7,071 nucleotides of DNA from JBKPRX01 sp046734795 (GTDB lineage: Bacteria > Actinomycetota > Thermoleophilia > Gaiellales > Gaiellaceae), in NCBI GenBank assembly GCA_046734795.1, contig JBKPRX010000057.1, forward strand, positions 1 to 7,071, written 5' to 3'. Below the pieces are notes generated by a model that had not been told where the DNA came from, searched no databases, and saw only the letters and a list, made by a program, of their open reading frames with translations. Position numbers and translations under genes: made by a program. Each line of letters starts with the position of its first letter. Position 1 is the stretch's first letter. Below, piece by piece: positions 1 through 5,048 of this stretch.

Positions 1-196
1 GGCTGACGAACGCGTAGAGGTCCGTATTGTCCGCGCGCGGATCCTGGCTGATCAGCGGCGCCTCGGAATGGCTCGACGCCTTCGCGGCGTGCGGGCCTGC
101 TCCGTAGACGAGCAACAGGATGGTCGCTGCGAGCCCGGCCGCGAGAAACAGAACGGCCGAGACGGGCTTGCGGACGATTGCGGCAGCTGAATGCAA
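1..196 (-). CDS. DUF4331 domain protein, N-terminal part (runs off the window)
   Basis: This is the start of a gene read leftwards out of the window; 65 codons are visible. It begins at TTG (196-194), chosen because a strong Shine-Dalgarno AGGAGGG (complement of 204-210) lies 7 nt upstream. The protein has a short basic N-terminus, one hydrophobic segment at about residues 12-33, and a possible signal-peptidase site near HAAKA. Then comes the DUF4331 signature at residues 42-64, containing SEAPLISQDPRADNTDLYAF. In that family a block of the form SHxEAPLI..DP.AD.TD.YAF opens the mature domain. DUF4331 proteins are exported and their biochemical role is not established; I infer an extracytoplasmic location. 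The gene is divergent from the sigma/anti-sigma pair and shares the 197-535 control region with it, so it may be a target of that sigma factor. The family call is firm; function is unknown. Confidence 0.85.
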   Translation of the reverse strand, partial: MHSAAAIVRKPVSAVLFLAAGLAATILLLVYGAGPHAAKASSHSEAPLISQDPRADNTDLYAFVS

Positions 197-203
197 TTTT
201 GTG

Positions 204-210
204 CCCTCCT
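204..210 (-). promoter_or_regulatory. Ribosome binding site of the DUF4331 gene
   Basis: The complement of 204-210 reads AGGAGGG, close to a perfect anti-16S match. It sits 7 nt before TTG at 196, which fixes that TTG as the start although no ATG is available. Confidence 0.8.
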
Positions 211-242
211 CCCGGTTTGAGTACGGCGTCCATTCGCGCGGC

Positions 243-261
243 GTTCGGAATCGGTTCGGAA
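243..261. repeat. Direct repeat GTTCGGAA x2, 11-bp period
   Basis: GTTCGGAA occurs at 243-250 and again at 254-261. The 11-bp period is about one helical turn, so both copies face the same side of the DNA. The outer ends GCGTTC (241-246) and GAACGC (259-264) are also inverted complements. The position, about 50-65 bp upstream of the DUF4331 start, suits a binding site for a regulator or a duplicated promoter element. No protein is assigned. Confidence 0.5.
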
Positions 262-264
262 CGC

Positions 265-274
265 TTTTGCAAAA
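265..274. repeat. AT-rich palindrome TTTTGCAAAA
   Basis: A perfect 10-bp palindrome forms the only A/T-rich island in this GC-rich control region. It sits directly beside the TTCGGAA repeats. It could be part of an operator, or mark easily melted promoter DNA; nothing in the sequence decides between these. Confidence 0.4.
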
Positions 275-291
275 ACTGGATCCGTCTGCGT

Positions 292-306
292 CGCGGCTTC
301 GCCGCG
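292..306. repeat. Short hairpin CGCGGC-TTC-GCCGCG
   Basis: A 6-bp GC stem with a 3-base loop. No T run follows on either strand, so it is not a standard intrinsic terminator. A second hairpin of similar design (GCGCGC, GAA, GCGCGC) lies at 348-362. Confidence 0.35.
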
Positions 307-403
307 GCGCTCACCGAGGACAATCGAAGCCGAGCGCCGTCGCCTCAGCGCGCGAAGCGCGCACCCGGAGCGCGAGCGGAGCGAAGCGAGGGACGACAGA
401 GTG

Positions 404-433
404 GGACGGCGGTGGCCGCAGTCACCGCCGTCC
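404..433. repeat. 11-bp perfect inverted repeat with 8-bp spacer
   Basis: GGACGGCGGTG (404-414) is the exact reverse complement of CACCGCCGTCC (423-433). The half-site centres are 19 bp apart, a normal spacing for an operator bound by a dimeric regulator. If transcribed, it would fold into a very stable hairpin. No T tract follows, so a plain intrinsic terminator is less likely. It lies about 100 bp upstream of the chosen sigma start and about 210 bp upstream of the DUF4331 start, on the sigma side of the divergent region. Confidence 0.6.
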
Positions 434-466
434 TCGCCCTCACGGGCTTCATTCGTCCGGCAGGTC

Positions 467-476
467 GAACCGGTTC
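467..476. repeat. Palindrome GAACCGGTTC upstream of the sigma gene
   Basis: A perfect 10-bp palindrome about 60 bp before GTG 536, and 14 bp before the alternative ATG at 491. If the -10 at 522-527 is real, it falls just upstream of the -35 zone, a position where an activator or repressor could act. The regulator is unknown. Confidence 0.35.
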
Positions 477-521
477 AGCGTCCTCGGCGAATGCCTTCCG
501 TGGGACGTCAGCGCTCGGGAC

Positions 522-527
522 TAGGCT
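522..527 (+). promoter_or_regulatory. Possible -10 hexamer TAGGCT for a leaderless sigma transcript
   Basis: TAGGCT fits the TAnnnT pattern common for -10 elements of actinobacterial leaderless genes and ends 8 nt before GTG 536. No ribosome site precedes that GTG. A convincing -35 is not visible, and one hexamer can occur by chance. Confidence 0.3.
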
Positions 528-535
528 CGGCACCG

Positions 536-1108
536 GTGGTACGGGATCTCGCGCACCTGTCCGACGAAGCGGTCGTCGCGCTCGCGGCGCGCTCGGACGA
601 CAGCGCCCTGGCGGAGCTGTACGACCGCTTCGGCCGAGTCGTCTACGGCCTCGCTCTCCGGATGCTGCGCGACCGCGCACTCGCAGAGGACGCCGTGCAG
701 GACGTGTTCCTCGACGTCTGGCGCAACGCACACCGGTTCCTGCCGGAGCGTGCGAAGGCGTCGACCTGGATCCTCACGCTGGCGCACCGCCGCGCCGTCG
801 ACATCGTGCGTCGCGAGGAGCGGCGCCGCGCGGACGCGCTCGAGCTCGCGCCGGAGCCCGTGGGGAACGCGAGCGACGAGAGCGCGTGGCTACGCCTCGA
901 GCGCGAGCGTGTGCAGAACGCGCTCAAGCAGCTTCCGGATCCACAGCGCGAGGCCCTCGAGCTCGCGTACTACGGAGGGTTCACGCAGTCCGAGCTCGCA
1001 GAGAGGCTCGGACAACCCGTGGGTACCATCAAGAGCAGGATGTTCACCGGCCTCGCGCGCCTTCGCGAGTTGCTGGGCGAGGCCGAGGAGATGGCATGGA
1101 GCCACTGA
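536..1108 (+). CDS. sigK: ECF RNA polymerase sigma factor, SigK-like
   Basis: This is an extracytoplasmic-function sigma factor of 190 aa that directs RNA polymerase to a small regulon when released by its anti-sigma partner. Sigma region 2 spans about residues 24-97 (LYDRFGRVVYGLALRML, then AEDAVQDVFLDVWRN and STWILTLAHRRAVDIVRR). Sigma region 4 spans about 126-180, with LPDPQREALELAYYGGFTQ and the helix-turn-helix SELAERLGQPVGTIKSRM. There is no region 3 and no extra C-terminal domain. The start is uncertain: GTG 401 (SD-like GAGGGA upstream, but inside the inverted repeat), ATG 491 and GTG 536 are all in frame. I chose 536 because only 8 of the 14 codons between 491 and 536 end in G/C, whereas the body is almost all G/C, and because TAGGCT precedes it. 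The SigK label rests on the RskA-like partner encoded directly downstream with a 13-bp overlap. Confidence 0.9.
   Translation: MVRDLAHLSDEAVVALAARSDDSALAELYDRFGRVVYGLALRMLRDRALAEDAVQDVFLDVWRNAHRFLPERAKASTWILTLAHRRAVDIVRREERRRADALELAPEPVGNASDESAWLRLERERVQNALKQLPDPQREALELAYYGGFTQSELAERLGQPVGTIKSRMFTGLARLRELLGEAEEMAWSH
1085..1090 (+). promoter_or_regulatory. Ribosome binding site of the anti-sigma gene, inside the sigma gene
   Basis: GAGGAG lies 5 nt before ATG 1096 and within the last codons of the sigma gene. This placement means the two proteins are probably translationally coupled, which keeps sigma and anti-sigma near a fixed ratio. It also decides the anti-sigma start within a much longer open frame. 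Confidence 0.75.
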
Positions 1109-1791
1109 CGCTGCACGACTACACCGCCGCGTACGCGCTCGACGCGCTCGATCGCGAAGAGTCGGCGCGCTACGAGGAGCATCTCGCGACCTGCGCGGAA
1201 TGCCAGCAGCAACTTGCGCAGCTGAGCGGCGCCGCGGGCGCGCTGGCGTTCGCGGTCGAGTCGCCGGCGCCGCCGCCGGAGCTCCGCTCGCGGATCCTCG
1301 ACGCGGCTCGTGAGGAGCGGCCGAACGTCCGGCCGCTGCGACCGCGCTGGCTGCCCGTCGCCTACACCGTCGCAGGCGTGGCCGCCGTCGCGGCGATCGG
1401 CCTCGGAATCTGGTCGGTCGACCTCTCGCGGTCGCTCGACCGGGAGCGGAGCGCGCGTCAGGGTCTCGAAAAAGCGATCGCCAGCCCGACGGCAGCGGTG
1501 GTGCGCGTGAGCGGCCAGCGCTCGGGGACGCTCCTCGTCGCGCCGAACGGGAACGGGACGCTGATCGTCTCCCAGCTCCCGGCCGCTCCGAAGGGCCGCA
1601 TCTACGAGGCGTGGGTGATCAAGAACAACATGCCCGTGCGCGCAGGCACGTTCCCGGGAGGCGGCAACACGATCATCATCCCGCTCGACCGGCGCGTGCC
1701 GCACGGCGCGATCGTCGCGGTGACTGTCGAACGGAAGCCGGGCGGGGACGCGCCGCAGGGCAAGATCGTGCTGCACTCCCAGCCCGTGTAG
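1096..1791 (+). CDS. rskA: Anti-sigma-K factor, RskA-like zinc anti-sigma protein
   Basis: This 231-aa membrane protein should hold the upstream sigma factor inactive at the inner face of the membrane. The cytoplasmic N-terminus carries the zinc-binding anti-sigma motif H-x3-C-x2-C (H29, C33, C36; HLATCAEC), preceded by a helix of the form LHDYTAAYALDALDREE. One transmembrane helix lies at about residues 86-108 (VAYTVAGVAAVAAIGLGIW). The extracytoplasmic part, about 130-231, matches the RskA C-terminal domain, with GRIYEAWVIKNNMPVRAGTF and a closing strand AIVAVTVERKPGG. The start ATG 1096 has a good ribosome site and overlaps the sigma stop by 13 bp; the open frame upstream of it is a shadow. 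In this family the signal is relayed by proteolysis of the anti-sigma factor; the inducing signal here cannot be read from sequence. Confidence 0.9.
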   Translation: MEPLTLHDYTAAYALDALDREESARYEEHLATCAECQQQLAQLSGAAGALAFAVESPAPPPELRSRILDAAREERPNVRPLRPRWLPVAYTVAGVAAVAAIGLGIWSVDLSRSLDRERSARQGLEKAIASPTAAVVRVSGQRSGTLLVAPNGNGTLIVSQLPAAPKGRIYEAWVIKNNMPVRAGTFPGGGNTIIIPLDRRVPHGAIVAVTVERKPGGDAPQGKIVLHSQPV

Positions 1792-1797
1792 GACGGC

Positions 1798-1819
1798 AGC
1801 CGCACTACGATAGGCGGCT
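1798..1819 (+). other. Hairpin reaching the PBP start codon
   Basis: AGCCGC (1798-1803) pairs with GCGGCT (1814-1819), with a 10-base loop. The 3' arm includes the first base of the TTG start of the penicillin-binding protein gene. In a read-through transcript from the anti-sigma gene, this stem would hide the start region. A leaderless transcript starting near 1818 would lack the 5' arm. Confidence 0.35.
1806..1811 (+). promoter_or_regulatory. Possible -10 hexamer TACGAT for a leaderless PBP transcript
   Basis: TACGAT fits TAnnnT and ends 7 nt before TTG 1819, the spacing expected when transcription starts at the start codon itself. The only SD-like bases before this TTG (AGGCGG, 1812-1817) are 1 nt away, too close to work normally. 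No clear -35 is visible. Confidence 0.35.
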
Positions 1820-4296
1820 TGCTGTTCCGCAAACGCGCACAGCGCAGGCGGCGCCGGATACGGAAGCTTCGCCTCTTCGCGCTCCTGATCGTTCTCCTCC
1901 TCGTCTCCGCGGCGTCCTTCTCGGCCGGCCTGATCACCGCGATCGCGGGACAACTTCCGTCGCTCGACCCGCGACGTGCGCAGGCCGGCGAGGTCGACGG
2001 GTACGTGTATGCCGACAACGGCCACGCGATCCTCGCGGTGCTCCGCGGCAAGGAGGCGCGCGAGCTCGTGGGGTGGAACGACATCTCGCCCTGGATGAAG
2101 CACGCGATCGTCGACGTCGAGGACAAACGCTTCTACGAGCACCGGGGCGTCGACGTCCACGGCATCGCGCGCGCCCTCTGGGAGGACGTCCGCCACAAGA
2201 GCACGGTGCAGGGCGGGTCGACGATCACCCAGCAGTTCGTCAAGAACGCGCTCGTCCAGAACGAGCGGACGATTTCGCGCAAGCTCAAGGAGGCGGCGCT
2301 CGCCTGGCAGCTCGAGTCCGGGCCGCGGCACTGGTCGAAGATCCGGATCCTCACCGCGTACCTCAACACGATCTACCTCGGCAACGGCGCGTACGGCGTC
2401 GAGACGGCATCGAAGGCGTACTTCGGCCACAGCGCGAAGACGCTGAACCTGGCGGAAGCGGCCTTGCTCGCCGGCATCCCCGAGGATCCGTCTCGTTGGG
2501 ACCCGGTCACTCACCCGCGCGCCGCGAAGGCGCGACGGCGCATCGCCCTGCTCGCGATGCTCGACCAGGGTCACATCACGCACGGCGACTTCGTCCGGGC
2601 GAATCGCGCGCCGCTGCCGAAGCCCGAGGACGTACGGCTGCCGACGAGCCAGAACCTGAAGGCGCCGTACTTCACGAACTACGTGAAGCAGCTGCTCGTC
2701 GAGCGGTACGGCTCGTCGACCGTGTTCGGCGGCGGCCTGCGCGTGCGCACGTCCATCAACCTACGCGTGCAGCAGGACGCGCGCGACGCGATCGCGAAAT
2801 GGCTGGACTGGACGGGCGCGCCGAGCGCGGCACTCGTCGCGATGGATCCGCGCGACGGCCGCGTGCTCGCGATGGTCGGCGGCGAGAACTACCGCCGGTC
2901 GCAGTTCAACCTCGCCGTGCAGGGCGAGCGGCAGCCGGGATCGTCGTTCAAGCCGTTCGTGCTCGCGACCGCCCTCGAGGAGGGCATTGCTCCGGGCACG
3001 ACGTTCGTCTCGCGCCCGATCACGCTCTTCCTCGACGGAACGACGTGGCCGGTCCACAACTACGAAGGGTCGTACCTCGGCACGATCGACCTCCAGCAGG
3101 CGACCATTCACTCGGACAACAGCGTCTTCGGCCAGCTGACCAAGGCGGTCGGACCGAACAACGTCGTGCACACCGCGCACCGGCTCGGCATCGCGAGCCC
3201 ACTCCGCCCCTACCTCTCGATCGGCCTCGGCGCGCAGGCGGTCAACCCGCTCGAGATGGCGCGTGCGTTCAGCGCGTTCGCGAACGGCGGCTTTCGCATC
3301 GACGGATCGATCGACAAGATCAGGAACCGGCCCCGGGCGATCGTCGTGGTCGGCGACGAAAAGTCGACCGACCTCGAATGCGGCAAGCAGCACATCAAAG
3401 CCTGCAACAGACCGCGTGGCAGGCGCGTCCTCCGCGAGGACACCGTCGCCGCCGAGAACTCGATCCTGGAGCGCGTCGTCACCGAGGGGACGGGCACGCG
3501 CGCAGCGCTGCCGGACCGGCCGGCGGCTGGCAAGACCGGCACCACCGAGAACTACGGAGACGCGTGGTTCGTCGGCTACACCCCGCAGCTCGTCACAGCG
3601 GTCTGGGTCGGCTACCCGAACAAGCTCATCCCGATGACGAACCAGTTCCACGGCGAGCCGGTGGCCGGCGGCACCTATCCCGCGATGATCTGGAAGACCT
3701 TCATGCAGCGCGCGCTTCGTGAGCCGGCCGTTCCGGGCGGCACCGAGGTGAAGTACTTCGCGTCGCCGCCGGCGATGTACGGAACGACGCAGAACGTCGT
3801 GCTGCGCGACGGCAAGCTCGAGCTCGACAACGGCGTCTGCCCCAAAACGTTCGCCGCGGAGATCCTCCCGAGCCACGTGCCGGAGCGCGCCGACTGCAAG
3901 CCGAACGAGGTCGAGGTGCCGAGCGTCGTCGGGCAGCCGGTGAGGCTTGCATTGCAGACGCTCGTCGCGTCGCCGCTCACGCCGTCGTACGTCTACAAGC
4001 CCGCAAAGGCGGGCCAGCGGCTCGGCGTCGTCCTCGCGCAGTACCCGAAGAAGGGCAGGCTGACGTCGTACGACCGGGTGATGCTCGTCGTGCCGCGCGC
4101 GACCCACGGCGTCGTGCCGAAGGTCGTCGGCCTCAAGCTCACGAAGGCTCGGAAGCGCCTGCGGAAGCTGCACCTCGACCCACTCGTAACGGGTCTCACC
4201 GACGGCGATCCCGGGCGCGTGCTCGCACAGAGACCGCGCGCCGGCGTCGCGGCCGCCGCCAACATGACGGTGAAGCTCGTCGTCGGACGCGCTTGA
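1819..4296 (+). CDS. Bifunctional class A penicillin-binding protein (PBP1A-type) with two PASTA domains
   Basis: This 825-aa membrane-anchored enzyme polymerises lipid II into glycan strands and cross-links the stem peptides outside the membrane. Residues 1-19 are very basic and 20-44 form the anchor helix. The GT51 glycosyltransferase domain (about 65-250) shows VEDKRFYEHRGVD with catalytic Glu101, QGGSTITQQ (131-139), RKLKEA, and YLNTIYLGNGAYGVE. The transpeptidase domain (about 335-630) has all three motifs: S375-S-F-K378, S432-D-N434 and K572-T-G574. Two PASTA repeats follow, at about 697-759 (VPSVVGQPVRLAL) and 764-824 (VPKVVGLKLTKARKRL). Length and order are normal for actinobacterial class A PBPs, often named ponA. 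The TTG start is chosen because it is the only start before the basic anchor. The stretch before KTG carries a cysteine pair (C521, C528), and two more cysteines (C674, C693) precede the first PASTA. It starts 27 bp after the anti-sigma stop. Confidence 0.95.
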   Translation: MLFRKRAQRRRRRIRKLRLFALLIVLLLVSAASFSAGLITAIAGQLPSLDPRRAQAGEVDGYVYADNGHAILAVLRGKEARELVGWNDISPWMKHAIVDVEDKRFYEHRGVDVHGIARALWEDVRHKSTVQGGSTITQQFVKNALVQNERTISRKLKEAALAWQLESGPRHWSKIRILTAYLNTIYLGNGAYGVETASKAYFGHSAKTLNLAEAALLAGIPEDPSRWDPVTHPRAAKARRRIALLAMLDQGHITHGDFVRANRAPLPKPEDVRLPTSQNLKAPYFTNYVKQLLVERYGSSTVFGGGLRVRTSINLRVQQDARDAIAKWLDWTGAPSAALVAMDPRDGRVLAMVGGENYRRSQFNLAVQGERQPGSSFKPFVLATALEEGIAPGTTFVSRPITLFLDGTTWPVHNYEGSYLGTIDLQQATIHSDNSVFGQLTKAVGPNNVVHTAHRLGIASPLRPYLSIGLGAQAVNPLEMARAFSAFANGGFRIDGSIDKIRNRPRAIVVVGDEKSTDLECGKQHIKACNRPRGRRVLREDTVAAENSILERVVTEGTGTRAALPDRPAAGKTGTTENYGDAWFVGYTPQLVTAVWVGYPNKLIPMTNQFHGEPVAGGTYPAMIWKTFMQRALREPAVPGGTEVKYFASPPAMYGTTQNVVLRDGKLELDNGVCPKTFAAEILPSHVPERADCKPNEVEVPSVVGQPVRLALQTLVASPLTPSYVYKPAKAGQRLGVVLAQYPKKGRLTSYDRVMLVVPRATHGVVPKVVGLKLTKARKRLRKLHLDPLVTGLTDGDPGRVLAQRPRAGVAAAANMTVKLVVGRA

Positions 4297-4832
4297 CGTT
4301 CCGCTTCGTCGACGAGAGCGACGACGGCTTCGGCTGGATCGTCGAGGAGCGCGTGGCGCGAACGTCTCACGCGCTCGCCGTCGACGGGCGCGTGTGGCTC
4401 GTCGACGCGGTGCTCTGGCCGGACGCGCTCGAGCGGGCGCGCGCGCTCGGCGAGCCCGCGGGCGTCGTCCAGCTGCTCGACCGGCACAACCGCGACTGTG
4501 CGGAGATCGCGGCGGAGCTGGGCGTTCCGCATCTACGCGTGCCCGATCGCGTCGATGCTCCGCTCGAGATCGTCAGCGTCGTGAACGTTCCGCTCTGGCA
4601 CGAGCGCGCGCTGTGGTGGCCCGATCGTCGCGTGCTCGTCCTTGCCGACGTGCTCGGCACCGTCGGGTACTTCACACTCGGCGGCGGCGCGCTCGGTGTC
4701 CACCCGGTCCTCCGTCCGTTCCCGCCGAAGCGACGCCTCGGGCGACTCGACCCCGATGTCGTCCTCGTCGGCCACGGTGAAGGCGTCCGCAACGCCGCGG
4801 CGCCCTTTCGCAAGGCGCTCCGCCTGCGGTGA
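4293..4832 (+). CDS. Small protein, probable degenerate metallo-beta-lactamase fold
   Basis: A 179-aa cytoplasmic protein whose TTG start overlaps the PBP stop as TTGA (4293-4296). No good ribosome site is seen, so translation probably depends on coupling to the PBP gene. The order of elements resembles an MBL-fold hydrolase: an early strand pair SHALAVDGRVWLVDAV (25-40), then LLDRHNRDCAEIAAELG (61-77) where the HxHxDH metal motif would be, then VLVLADVLG (114-122) with Asp119 in the bridging position, and VVLVGHGEG (156-164) with His161 as the last ligand. The first motif is altered (D63, H65, D68, C69), so metal binding and hydrolysis are doubtful. Third positions are strongly G/C, which supports a real gene. 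It could instead be an unrelated hypothetical protein; the fold call is an inference from motif order. Confidence 0.6.
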   Translation: MTFRFVDESDDGFGWIVEERVARTSHALAVDGRVWLVDAVLWPDALERARALGEPAGVVQLLDRHNRDCAEIAAELGVPHLRVPDRVDAPLEIVSVVNVPLWHERALWWPDRRVLVLADVLGTVGYFTLGGGALGVHPVLRPFPPKRRLGRLDPDVVLVGHGEGVRNAAAPFRKALRLR

Positions 4833-4840
4833 GCGAGACG

Positions 4841-4856
4841 CGCGCCGAGAGGCGCG
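4841..4856. terminator. Possible bidirectional terminator hairpin between convergent genes
   Basis: CGCGCC, loop GAGA, GGCGCG forms a 6-bp GC stem closed by a stable GNRA tetraloop, 8 nt after the stop of the MBL-like gene. A perfect palindrome GAGCATGCTC (4858-4867) follows at once. Its place between convergent coding regions suits transcription ending from both sides. There is no T tract, so it is not a canonical intrinsic terminator; GC-only hairpins are common at gene ends in high-GC genomes. Confidence 0.35.
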
Positions 4857-4873
4857 AGAGCATGCTCCGACCG

Positions 4874-5044
4874 ACCGCCGTACATCGGCCGCATGCCGCT
4901 CGTGCCGACGGCCAGGCGCTCGCCGTCGCGCACGAGCGCGATCTGCGCGTAGTCGTACTTCTCGCGCCCGTGCGGGTGGCGTCCGAAAATCACTTCGGCG
5001 CCGTCGTTCGTCCAGGCGGGCTTCTCGTACTCGCCGAAGGGCAG
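4874..5044 (-). pseudogene. Orphan coding fragment downstream of mpg, 5'-truncated, family not recognised
   Basis: On the minus strand one frame gives 57 codons, 53 of them ending in G or C, the signature of a real gene in this genome. It reads LPFGEYEKPAWTNDGAEVIF, then GRHPHGREKYDYAQIALVRD, then GERLAVGTSGMRPMYGG, a plausible soluble alpha/beta sequence. The bias begins abruptly just after the mpg stop and fades just before the 4841-4856 hairpin. The only in-frame start is GTG 4993, about 17 codons inside the biased stretch and without a ribosome site. No in-frame stop appears until 4367, inside the opposite MBL-like gene. I therefore read it as the remnant of a gene that has lost its start and end. 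A short gene with an unusual start, or a sequence error, is possible. I do not recognise the family. Confidence 0.5.
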
Positions 5045-5048
5045 AGGT

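Larger units (their letters stand above)
197..535. other. Divergent intergenic control region, repeat-rich, no convincing gene
   Basis: This stretch separates the divergent DUF4331 gene (TTG at 196) from the sigma gene (GTG at 536). Long frames cross it on both strands, but third codon positions are mixed, unlike the neighbouring genes, so I read it as non-coding. It holds the DUF4331 ribosome site, a spaced direct repeat TTCGGAA (244-261), the AT-rich palindrome TTTTGCAAAA (265-274), short GC hairpins at 292-306 and 348-362, and a degenerate run of AGCG units (about 357-392). It also holds an 11-bp perfect inverted repeat (404-433), the palindrome GAACCGGTTC (467-476) and a possible -10 hexamer (522-527). 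The promoter of the DUF4331 gene must lie here, but I could not pick a confident -35/-10 pair for it. Confidence 0.7.

Noticed and set aside
258..286. ECF-type promoter GGAAC ... CGTC on the plus strand
   Set aside because: GGAAC (258-262) and CGTC (283-286) are both present, but the 20-bp gap is longer than the usual ECF spacing and the position is far from the sigma start.
178..1095. N-terminal extension of the anti-sigma frame upstream of ATG 1096
   Set aside because: It overlaps the whole sigma gene in another frame, is Arg-rich without motifs, and ATG 1096 has a good ribosome site and begins a normal-length RskA protein.
970..2583. Long minus-strand frame (537 aa) across the anti-sigma and PBP genes
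   Set aside because: Arginine-rich antisense shadow typical of GC-rich coding DNA. The plus strand here has clear domain motifs (H-x3-C-x2-C, QGGSTITQQ).
1611..3722. Plus-strand 703-aa frame overlapping the PBP gene
   Set aside because: Out-of-frame shadow of the PBP gene with low-complexity Arg/Ala/Pro translation and no domains.
2761..4173. Minus-strand 470-aa frame under the PBP gene
   Set aside because: Antisense shadow; Arg/Val/Asp-rich with no motif, while the plus strand encodes SSFK, SDN and KTG motifs.
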